The translations under genes were made by a program, and so were the position numbers. DNA of 64,000 nt. It comes from Streptomyces sp. yr375 (GTDB taxonomy: Bacteria > Actinomycetota > Actinomycetes > Streptomycetales > Streptomycetaceae). The stretch's first letter is position 1. Every line of letters begins with the position of its first letter. Positions 33,801 to 41,171 of this stretch are shown in pieces. Location of the stretch: contig NZ_FOFF01000008.1 of NCBI RefSeq assembly GCF_900110755.1, positions 70,346-134,345 of the forward strand, given 5' to 3'. The notes under the pieces were generated by a model. It ran no database searches. It worked only from the letters and a program-made list of their open reading frames with translations, and was not told where the DNA came from.

Positions 33801-34360
33801 TCGAGGCGGGCTCGCCCTGGCTGCTGCGCTTCTTCGACCGGATCCGCTGGTACCCGGTCGGCCCGGACGAACTCCTCGACCTGCGGGCCGACATCATCTC
33901 GGGCCGCTTCGTACCGCGCATCGAGGAGGGCACCTTCTCGCTCGCCGAGTACCAGACGTTCCTGGCCGAACACGCCGACTCCATCGCGGAGTTCAGGTCC
34001 GGCCAGCGCACCGCGTTCGCGGCGGAGCGCGACGTGTGGGAGGCGGCGGGCGAGTTCACCCGCGCGGAGGCCGCGGCGGCACCGCCCGCTCCCCCCGCCG
34101 AGGTGGCGCTCCCGCCCGGCGGCCGCCTGGTCGAGGCCGAATTCGCCGCATCCGTATGGCAGTTGAACGTGTCTCCCGGCGACGAGGTGACGGCGGGACA
34201 GCCGCTGCTCGCCCTGGAGGCGATGAAGATGGAGTCCAGGGTGCACGCGCCGGTCGACGGCGTGGTGGCACAGATCCTGGCCCGACCCGGCGACCAGGTC
34301 GAAGCGGGGACGGCCCTGCTCGTCCTGGCCCCGCCCGTCCTGACCCCGGCCGCGAGCTGA
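30824..34360 (+). CDS. Biotin-dependent urea/guanidine carboxylase
   Basis: A 1178-residue multidomain enzyme. It has a biotin carboxylase N-terminal domain ([13 protein letters not shown]), ATP-grasp with the [11 protein letters not shown] loop (about 157-167), a BC C-terminal domain, AHS2/KipA-type ([25 protein letters not shown], from about 443) and AHS1/KipI-type carboxyltransferase domains (from about 767), and a biotin carrier domain with Lys1135 in EAMKMES. It fixes bicarbonate onto urea (giving allophanate) or onto guanidine (giving carboxyguanidine). The adjacent DUF1989 pair favours guanidine. Bacterial layout: the hydrolase is a separate gene rather than fused as in fungal urea amidolyase. 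ATG start coupled by ATGA. Confidence 0.92.
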   Translation: [1178 protein letters not shown]

Positions 34361-34380
34361 CACCCCGAGGAGCACAAGCA

Positions 34381-36036
34381 ATGTCCCGCACCCTGACCCG
34401 CGTCCGCGCCGCCTACGCCCGTATCGAGGCCACGGCCCGCCCGGAGATCTGGATCGACCTGCGGCCCCAGGAGGAGGTCGAGGCGGAGGCCCGCACGCTC
34501 GACGAACGGCTGGCCCGGGGCGAGCACCTCCCGCTCGCCGGCCGGCTGCTCGCCGCCAAGGGCAACATCGACGTGGCCGGCCTGCCCACCACGGCGGGCT
34601 GCCCGGCGTACGCCTACCAGCCCGCCGCCGACGCCCCCGCCGTGGCCCGCCTCAGGGCGGCCGGCGCGCTGGTGCTGGGCACCACGAACCTGGACCAGTT
34701 CGCGACCGGCCTGGTGGGCACCCGCTCCCCGCACGGCGCGGTGCGCAACGCCCACGACCCGGCGCGGGTGAGCGGCGGTTCGAGCGCCGGTTCGGCCGTC
34801 GCGGTCGCCCTCGGCATCGTCGACCTCGCCCTCGGCACCGACACCGCCGGTTCCGGCCGGGTCCCGGCCGCCTTCAACGGCATCGTCGGCATCAAGCCCA
34901 CCCGCGGCCTGGTCCCCACCGAGGGAGTCGTCCCGGCCTGCGCCTCCATCGACTGCGTCACGGTGTTCGCCCGCACGCTCCCCGAGGCCGAACAGGCGCT
35001 GGCCCACATGGCGTCCCCGCCCGACCGCGCCCTGCCGTCCCTCCCCGCCCGCACCCCCGGCCCCTGGCGCGTCGCGATCCCGCCCCGCGAGCAACTGGGC
35101 GAGCTGGACGAGGGCTGGGCGGAGGCGTACGAGGCGGCGGTACGGCAGGTCAGGGCGGCCGGGGCCGAAGTGCGCACCCTCGACCTCACCCCGTTCACCG
35201 AGGCCGCCGCGATGCTCTACCAGGGCGCGTTCGTCGCCGAGCGCTACACCGCCGTAGGCCACTTCGTCGACAAGCTGCTCGCGGAGGGCGGCGAAGGCCT
35301 GGACCCGACGGTCACCGGCATCATCACCCGGGCCCGCGACATCCCGGCCCACCAGCTCTACACGGACACCGAGCACCTGACGGCCCTGCGCACCCGCGCC
35401 CTGGCCGAACTCGCCGACGCGGACGCCCTGTTGCTGCCGACCACCCCCGGCCACCCCACCCTCGCCGAGGTCGCCGCCGACCCCCTGGGCGCCAACGCCC
35501 GCCTGGGCCGTTTCACCAACTCCACCAACCTCTTCGACCTGGCGGCGGTCGCCGTCCCGGCCGGCCAGGCGGGCGGACTCCCCTTCGGCGTGATGCTGAT
35601 CGGCCCGGCCTTCACGGACGAACGCCTGGCCCGAATCGCGGAACTGCTCCACCCGCACACCCAACTGGCAGTGGTGGGCGCGCACTTGTCCGACCAGCCC
35701 CTGAACCCCCAACTCCTGGCCCTGGGCGCGGTCCTGGACCGCACAACGACAACAGCCCCCGCCTACCACCTCCACGCCCTCCGAACGACCCCACCCAAGC
35801 CGGGCCTGGTACACGTGGGAGACGGCGGCACAGAAATCGAGGTGGAGATCTGGCGCCTCCCGGCAGAGGGCCTGGGCCGCCTCCTGACGTCCCTCCCGCG
35901 CCCGATGACCCTGGGCAGCGTGCAACTGACGGACGGAAGCAGCGTCCCAGCCTTCCTGTGCGAGCCAAGCGCGTTGGAGAACGCCGAGAACATCACGCAA
36001 CACGGCGGCTGGCGCTCATACCTCAACAAGCACTAG
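34381..36036 (+). CDS. atzF: Allophanate hydrolase
   Basis: A 551-residue amidase-signature enzyme with an allophanate-hydrolase C-terminal domain. The Ser-cisSer-Lys triad is in AAKGNID, GGSSAGSAVAVA and DTAGSGRVPAAF. The C-terminal quarter (GAHLSDQPLNPQL, IEVEIWRLPAEGLGRLL, GSVQLTDGSSVPAFLCEP) is the domain that completes decarboxylative hydrolysis in AtzF/DUR1 proteins. It converts allophanate to two ammonium and two CO2, the last step of the operon pathway. ATG start 20 nt after the carboxylase stop. Confidence 0.92.
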   Translation: MSRTLTRVRAAYARIEATARPEIWIDLRPQEEVEAEARTLDERLARGEHLPLAGRLLAAKGNIDVAGLPTTAGCPAYAYQPAADAPAVARLRAAGALVLGTTNLDQFATGLVGTRSPHGAVRNAHDPARVSGGSSAGSAVAVALGIVDLALGTDTAGSGRVPAAFNGIVGIKPTRGLVPTEGVVPACASIDCVTVFARTLPEAEQALAHMASPPDRALPSLPARTPGPWRVAIPPREQLGELDEGWAEAYEAAVRQVRAAGAEVRTLDLTPFTEAAAMLYQGAFVAERYTAVGHFVDKLLAEGGEGLDPTVTGIITRARDIPAHQLYTDTEHLTALRTRALAELADADALLLPTTPGHPTLAEVAADPLGANARLGRFTNSTNLFDLAAVAVPAGQAGGLPFGVMLIGPAFTDERLARIAELLHPHTQLAVVGAHLSDQPLNPQLLALGAVLDRTTTTAPAYHLHALRTTPPKPGLVHVGDGGTEIEVEIWRLPAEGLGRLLTSLPRPMTLGSVQLTDGSSVPAFLCEPSALENAENITQHGGWRSYLNKH

Positions 36037-36048
36037 GGAGACCCACAA

Positions 36049-36107
36049 AAGGGGCGCGGGGCTGTATCGATATGCGGCTCCGCCGCGTGGGCGCGACCAG
36101 CCACGAC
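36049..36107. repeat. Streptomyces dispersed intergenic repeat
   Basis: The block beginning AAAGGGGCGCGGGGCTGTAT, with an inner GCGGC/GCCGC hairpin (36074-36086) and ending GCGCGACCAGCCACGACG, is a sequence I recognise from many Streptomyces intergenic regions. It lies between the convergent allophanate-hydrolase and helicase genes and may terminate transcription. The repeat status is from memory. Confidence 0.55.
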
Positions 36108-36135
36108 GAACCCCCCGCCCGCCCCCGAACCCGCG

Positions 36136-38952
36136 TCACCCCACCGACGAATAGGCGACAACCCCCCGCAGCAACTGATCAACCGCCTTACGAGCAGCCT
36201 TGGCCACGGTGGACCCCTCGCCGGCAGACCCCGCAGAGGCCGCGGAGATCTGCCCCAACACGTCGATCACCTGCTTGCACCACCGCACGAAGTCCCCCGC
36301 CGGCATCTCCGCCTCCCGCAACACCTCGTCGAGCCCCTTCCCGGAAGCCCACATGTACGCGGACCAGGCGAACCCGAGATCAGGCTCACGCTGCCCGACC
36401 CCCTCCGTCTGGCTGATCCGGAAATCCTCCTCCAGGGCATCCAGCCGCCCCCAGATCCGCACCATCTCCCCGAGCGCGGCCTTCGCCTTGCCCGAGGGCA
36501 GCTTCGGCGCCATCGCGTCGTCGGCGACCCGCGACTCGTAGACCAGCGCCGAGACGCAGGCGGCGAGCTCGGCGGGGGCCAGCCCCTCCCACACGCCCGC
36601 GCGCAGGCATTCGCTGGCCAGCAGGTCGAGCTCGCCGTAGAGCCGGGCGAGCCGCTTGCCGTGCTCGGTGACCTCGTTGCCGCGCAGATAGTCCAGCTCG
36701 GTCAGCAGGGCCACGATCCGGTCGAAGGTACGGGCAATGGTGTTGGTGCGTCCCTCGATCCGGCGCTCCAGTTGCGACGTGTCGCGCAGCAGCCGGTGGT
36801 AGCGCTCGGCCCAGCGGGCGTGGTCCTCGCGGTCGGTGCAGCCATGGCAGGGGTGCGCGCGCAGCGCGGTGCGCAGCCGGGCGATCTCCCGGTCGTCGGC
36901 GGCCTGGGCGCGCTGCTTGCGGGCCCGCTCCGGCGGGATGTGCCCGGCCTTGGTGCGCAGCGCGGAGGCGAGGTCGCGGCGGGACTGCGGTGAGCGCGGG
37001 TTGAACGTCTTGGGGATGCGCATCCGGTCCAGCGCCTCGACCGGGACCGGGAAGTCGATCGAGGCCAGCCGCTTGACCTGCCGCTCGGCGGTGAGGACCA
37101 GCGGACGCGGCCCGTCATGCTGGTCGAAGCCGCGATGCCCGTTGGCCCGCCCGGCGGGCAGACCCGGGTCGAGGACGAGCGCCAGCCCCGCGTACTTGCC
37201 GGTCGGGACGTGGATGACGTCGCCCGGCTTGAGCTTCTCGAGCGCCACGGCGGCCTCGGCGCGCCGCTGGGCCGCGCCCTGCTTGGCGAGTTCGGTCTCG
37301 CGGTCCTTGAGGTCGCGGCGCAGTTGCGCGTACTCGTCGAAGTCGCCGAGGTGGCAGGTCATCGAGGCCCTGTAGCCGTCGAGCCCCTCCTCGTTGCGCT
37401 GCACCTGCCGGGAGATCCCGACCACCGACCGGTCGGCCTGGAACTGCGCGAACGACGTCTCCAGCAGCTCTCGCGAGCGGTGCCGGCCGAACTGCTCGAC
37501 CAGGTTGACGGCCATGTTGTACGACGGCTTGAAGCTGGAGCGCAGCGGATAGGTGCGGGTGCCGGCCAGTCCGGCGAGGTGGTCGGGGTTCATGGCGCGC
37601 TGCCACAGCACCACCGCGTGCCCCTCGACATCGATGCCGCGCCGGCCCGCGCGCCCGGTGAGCTGGGTGTATTCGCCGGGGGTGATGTCGGCGTGCTGCT
37701 CGCCGTTCCACTTGACGAGCTTCTCCAGTACCACGGACCGTGCGGGCATGTTGATGCCCAGCGCGAGCGTCTCGGTGGCGAAGACGGCCTTGACGAGGCC
37801 GCGTACGAACAGTTCCTCGACGACCTCCTTGAACGTCGGCAGCATGCCCGCGTGGTGGGCGGCGATACCGCGTTCCAGGCCCTCCAGCCACTCGTAGTAG
37901 CCGAGGACGTGCAGGTCCTCGTGCGGGATCGCGGCCGTGCGCTCCTCGACGAGGGCGCGGACTTCGGCGCGCGCGTCCTCGTCGTTCAGGCGCAGTCCGG
38001 CGTGCAGGCACTGCTGGACGGCGGCCTCGCAGGCGGCGCGGCTGAAGATGAAGGTGATCGCGGGCAGCAGCCCTTCGGCGTCGAGCCGCTCGATGACCTC
38101 CGGCCGGCCCGGCGTCCACACCCGGGAACGCTGTCTGCGCTCCCGCTCGCGGTCGGCCTCGCGCATGTTGCGGCCACGCCTGCGGTCCTGGTACGAGGGC
38201 CTGCTCGCCTCCATGCGGGCCAGCCGGGCGAGGTCGGGGTTGACGGCCCTGCGGTGGCCCTCGCCCTCCTCGAACAGGTCGTACATCCGCCGCCCGGCGA
38301 GCACGTGCTGGAACAGCGGCACGGGCCGGTGCTCGGAGACGATCACCTCGGTGTCGCCGCGCACGGTGTCGAGCCAGTCGCCGAACTCCTCGGCGTTGGA
38401 CACCGTCGCGGAGAGGCTGACCAGGGTGACCGACTCGGGAAGGTGGATGATCACTTCTTCCCATACGGCGCCCCGGAAACGGTCGGAGAGGTAGTGCACC
38501 TCGTCCATCACCACGTAGCCCAGGCCGAGGAGGGTCTGCGAACCGGCGTACAGCATGTTCCGCAGCACCTCGGTGGTCATCACGACCACCGGGGCGTCGG
38601 AGTTGACGCTGTTGTCGCCGGTGAGCAGGCCCACCTTGTCGTTGCCGTAGCGGCGGCACAGGTCGGAGTACTTCTGGTTCGACAGCGCCTTGATGGGTGT
38701 CGTGTAGAAGCACTTCTTGCCCTGGAGCAGGGCGAGGTGGACGGCGAACTCGCCCACGATCGTCTTGCCCGAGCCGGTGGGGGCGGCCACCAGGACGCCC
38801 TTGCCCGCCTCGAGGGACTGGCAGGCCTCGATCTGGAAGGGGTCGAGCCCGAAGTCGTACATCTCGCGGAAGGACGCGAGCGCGGTGGCCTGCTCGACAG
38901 CGCGCTTACGGGCTGCCGCGTACCGCTCGGCCGGGGAGAGATCGTCTGTCAT
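36136..38952 (-). CDS. Ski2/Mtr4-like DEVH-box RNA helicase
   Basis: A 938-residue superfamily 2 helicase. Walker A is APTGSGKT, motif II DEVH (VMDEVHYLSD), motif III SLSATV, motif VI QLTGRAGRRGID. The C-terminal DSHCT domain (EDFRISQTEGVGQREPDLGFAW, FVRWCKQVIDVL) is typical of Ski2/Mtr4 and the actinobacterial HelY group. Two CxxC-like Cys (HPCHGCTD) lie in the insertion. It probably unwinds RNA in decay or ribosome maturation. It starts at the ATG at 38952 (MTDDLSPAERYAAA) and is the last gene of the tat-pafBC strand run. Confidence 0.92.
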   Translation of the reverse strand: MTDDLSPAERYAAARKRAVEQATALASFREMYDFGLDPFQIEACQSLEAGKGVLVAAPTGSGKTIVGEFAVHLALLQGKKCFYTTPIKALSNQKYSDLCRRYGNDKVGLLTGDNSVNSDAPVVVMTTEVLRNMLYAGSQTLLGLGYVVMDEVHYLSDRFRGAVWEEVIIHLPESVTLVSLSATVSNAEEFGDWLDTVRGDTEVIVSEHRPVPLFQHVLAGRRMYDLFEEGEGHRRAVNPDLARLARMEASRPSYQDRRRGRNMREADRERERRQRSRVWTPGRPEVIERLDAEGLLPAITFIFSRAACEAAVQQCLHAGLRLNDEDARAEVRALVEERTAAIPHEDLHVLGYYEWLEGLERGIAAHHAGMLPTFKEVVEELFVRGLVKAVFATETLALGINMPARSVVLEKLVKWNGEQHADITPGEYTQLTGRAGRRGIDVEGHAVVLWQRAMNPDHLAGLAGTRTYPLRSSFKPSYNMAVNLVEQFGRHRSRELLETSFAQFQADRSVVGISRQVQRNEEGLDGYRASMTCHLGDFDEYAQLRRDLKDRETELAKQGAAQRRAEAAVALEKLKPGDVIHVPTGKYAGLALVLDPGLPAGRANGHRGFDQHDGPRPLVLTAERQVKRLASIDFPVPVEALDRMRIPKTFNPRSPQSRRDLASALRTKAGHIPPERARKQRAQAADDREIARLRTALRAHPCHGCTDREDHARWAERYHRLLRDTSQLERRIEGRTNTIARTFDRIVALLTELDYLRGNEVTEHGKRLARLYGELDLLASECLRAGVWEGLAPAELAACVSALVYESRVADDAMAPKLPSGKAKAALGEMVRIWGRLDALEEDFRISQTEGVGQREPDLGFAWSAYMWASGKGLDEVLREAEMPAGDFVRWCKQVIDVLGQISAASAGSAGEGSTVAKAARKAVDQLLRGVVAYSSVG

Positions 38953-39123
38953 CGTGCTTTCGAGCGTACCGGGCCGCACTGACAACAGGACGATCATTAT
39001 CCGGATCCAGGACGCGACACGCCGAGAAGCAGCGGAGAAGCAGCAGGGGCCGGACGGATGCCCGTCCGGCCCTACGTCTGTCCCGCCCGCCTGCCTGGTC
39101 CCGCGCAGGCTCAAGGCTCAGGC

Positions 39124-40047
39124 TCAGGTGATGTCGTCGTATCCGTTCACGCGCGACGGTGCTGCCTCGACGCTGCCGCCCGCCGACACGGGTTCGACCT
39201 CGTCGACGGCCTCCGGTGTGAGATCGATCCGCGACGCCTCGTCGTCGTCCAGCTCGGCGTCCGGGTTCGCGCGGCGGCGGCGCCGGTCGTTGAGGAGGGA
39301 GATGCCGACCGCGATGAAGTACAGGACGATGATGGGCCCCGCGAGGGCGATCATGCCGAAGGGGTCGGTGGTGGGGGTCGCCACGGCGCCGAAGACGAAG
39401 ACGCCCATGACGACGCCACGCCACCAGCCGGCCATCCTGCGCCCGGTCACCATGCCGCTGAAGTTGAGCATGACCAGGAGGAGGGGCAGTTCGAAAGCCG
39501 CGCCGAAGATCAGGATCATGCGGACGATGAAGTCCAGGACCTTGTCCATCGGCAGGATGTTCGCCGAACCCTCGGGCGTGATCCCGAGCAGCACGCGCAT
39601 GCTGATCGGCAGGACCGTGTAGGCCAGCGTGGCACCGGCCAGGAACAGGGGCACGGCCCCGGACACGAACCAGTAGGTGTACTTGCGCTCGTGCTGGTGC
39701 AGGCCCGGCGCGATGAACGCCCACAACTGGTACAGCCAGATCGGGCTGGAGATGATGATGCCCGCCATGAAACACACCTTCACCGTGGTGGTGAAGGGCG
39801 ACAGCAGGTCGGTGTACGCGATGACGGCGCAGGTGCCGCCGGTGGACTCACCCAGTCCCGTGGTGCACTTCGGCACCGGGCCCATCAGGAACGTCATCAG
39901 TTCCTGGCTGTAGAAGGCGACCACCACGGACACGACCGTGACCGCCAGCATGGCCTTCGCGAGCCGGTTGCGGAGCTCACGAAGATGATCCGCGAGGGGC
40001 ATCCGCCCCTCGGGGTCCTTCTCCTGCTTCCGGGCAGACTTCAGCAA
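39124..40047 (-). CDS. tatC: Sec-independent protein translocase TatC
   Basis: A 307-residue polytopic membrane protein, the twin-arginine signal receptor. It has the conserved N-terminal MPLADHLRELRNRL, FIAPGLHQHERKY, the EFLLFG-equivalent FGAAFELPLLL and six predicted helices. The C-terminus has an extra acidic/Ser-rich cytoplasmic tail of about 50 residues. The start is a TTG (40045-40047); the reading begins MLKSARKQEKDPEGR. It is 47 bp downstream of tatA; tatB is not in this window. Confidence 0.95.
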   Translation of the reverse strand: MLKSARKQEKDPEGRMPLADHLRELRNRLAKAMLAVTVVSVVVAFYSQELMTFLMGPVPKCTTGLGESTGGTCAVIAYTDLLSPFTTTVKVCFMAGIIISSPIWLYQLWAFIAPGLHQHERKYTYWFVSGAVPLFLAGATLAYTVLPISMRVLLGITPEGSANILPMDKVLDFIVRMILIFGAAFELPLLLVMLNFSGMVTGRRMAGWWRGVVMGVFVFGAVATPTTDPFGMIALAGPIIVLYFIAVGISLLNDRRRRRANPDAELDDDEASRIDLTPEAVDEVEPVSAGGSVEAAPSRVNGYDDIT

Positions 40048-40094
40048 CCCACGTTCCCATCTCGTACGGCGGGCCGGAGGTCACCGGCCCTGAG

Positions 40095-40382
40095 TCAGCG
40101 CTTGGTCGTGTCCGTCGGCTCGGTGACCGGGCGGGAGCTGGTCACGTCGCCGGGGGCGGCCTGGATGGTGCGCTGTGCCGGGGGCTGCTCGTCGTTGTTG
40201 GGCGGGCCGGCCGGGGTGGCCGTGCTGCTGCCCTCTTCCTTCATCGCCTTGGCCTCGCTCTTGAGGATGCGAGCGGACTTGCCGAGCGAGCGCGCCATGT
40301 CGGGAAGCTTCTTGGCGCCGAACAGCAGGATGACGACGACGAGAATGAGAATGATCTCGGGGGCGCCGAGCCTTCCGAACAT
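40095..40382 (-). CDS. tatA: Twin-arginine translocase subunit TatA
   Basis: A 95-residue TatA/E protein. The N-terminal helix GAPEIILILVVVILLFGAKKLPDMARSLGKSARILKSEAKAMKEE includes the FGAKKLP hinge and amphipathic helix, and is followed by a polar Pro/Gln/Thr tail. It forms the Tat pore with TatC downstream. Confidence 0.95.
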   Translation of the reverse strand: MFGRLGAPEIILILVVVILLFGAKKLPDMARSLGKSARILKSEAKAMKEEGSSTATPAGPPNNDEQPPAQRTIQAAPGDVTSSRPVTEPTDTTKR

Positions 40383-40665
40383 AAGTCTTTACCTTCTCAC
40401 CGAGGCTGCGGGGGCGGGTTGCCGTCCGACAGATCGGACGTCTGTCCGAACAGTCGTCCTGACAGCGATCGTAACGCTCAGGGGTAAACGTGAGGCAATC
40501 CCTGTACGTACTCCCGGTAAGCGGTCCGGGCCTCGTTCTCCGAGCCGCGACCAGCAGCGTACCTGCCCCCACCACCCGGACGGGAGGGCGAAGTGGCACA
40601 AAACGCATTCGCCGCAGGACTCACAGGACGACCACAGCGCCCGGCGAGCCCCACCACAGCAGCGG

Positions 40666-40860
40666 TCACAGGGTGTCCACAGCCCGGGCCGCGCTCACGG
40701 CCGCCCGCTCCAGATCCTGCGCGGCCCGGTCGATGCGCCGCGCGGACTCCGCGACCTGCCGCCCCAGCCGCTGCGCCTCCACGAAGACCCGCACGACGAA
40801 CACCGCGAGGACGACAAGACCCGCGAAACCCACGGCAACCGCGAACATCGGCCAGAACAT
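40666..40860 (-). CDS. Small membrane protein with amphipathic tail, unknown
   Basis: A 64-residue protein. One N-terminal transmembrane helix (WPMFAVAVGFAGLVVLAVFVV) is followed by an Arg/Ala/Glu-rich amphipathic helix (RLGRQVAESARRIDRAAQDLERAAVSAARA) that could form a coiled coil. It sits between the Zn-ribbon gene and tatA on the same strand, 283 bp upstream of tatA. The architecture resembles TatB/TatA in outline, but it has no hinge FGxxELP motif and I would not call it Tat. Function unknown. Confidence 0.6.
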   Translation of the reverse strand: MFWPMFAVAVGFAGLVVLAVFVVRVFVEAQRLGRQVAESARRIDRAAQDLERAAVSAARAVDTL

Positions 40861-40880
40861 GGAGCCGAGCCTAGACCCCG

Positions 40881-41171
40881 CTACGGGGTGTGCAGGCGCA
40901 GGGTCCGCACGCCCCCGCCGGTGAGCAGTTCGACGATCCGCTCGCCGGCCGGCTTGCGCACGGCCGCCCCGCAGTCCGGGCAGGTGAAGGAGTAGAAGGT
41001 GGTGCTGGAGGAGGCGCCGATCGCCAGCCGCAGGGCGCTCGCGGTGAGCTCGAAGGCCCCCCGGCAGTCGGGGCAGCCGGCTCTGAACCGCACCGGGGTC
41101 ACGCTGCGCATTCCCGCGAACGCGGACGCCACCGAGATACCCGGCCCGCCGGACGCCACCGACTCGCTCAA
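40881..41171 (-). CDS. Small zinc-ribbon protein
   Basis: A 96-residue protein with two CPDC knuckles (RAGCPDCRGAFEL and FTCPDCGAAVRKP) spaced as in a zinc ribbon. It starts with TTG at 41171, overlapping the pafC stop (TTGA), so it is translated with PafC. A nucleic-acid or protein-interaction role in the PafBC/Tat neighbourhood is possible but unproven. Confidence 0.72.
   Translation of the reverse strand: MSESVASGGPGISVASAFAGMRSVTPVRFRAGCPDCRGAFELTASALRLAIGASSSTTFYSFTCPDCGAAVRKPAGERIVELLTGGGVRTLRLHTP

Noticed and set aside
30542..34381. 1279-residue minus-strand open frame opposite the carboxylase gene
   Set aside because: It is a low-complexity shadow of the carboxylase, with no family motifs, and the opposite strand carries intact biotin-enzyme domains.
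40666..40860. TatB
   Set aside because: It has the helix-plus-amphipathic outline but lacks the TatA/B hinge motif and is too short for TatB.
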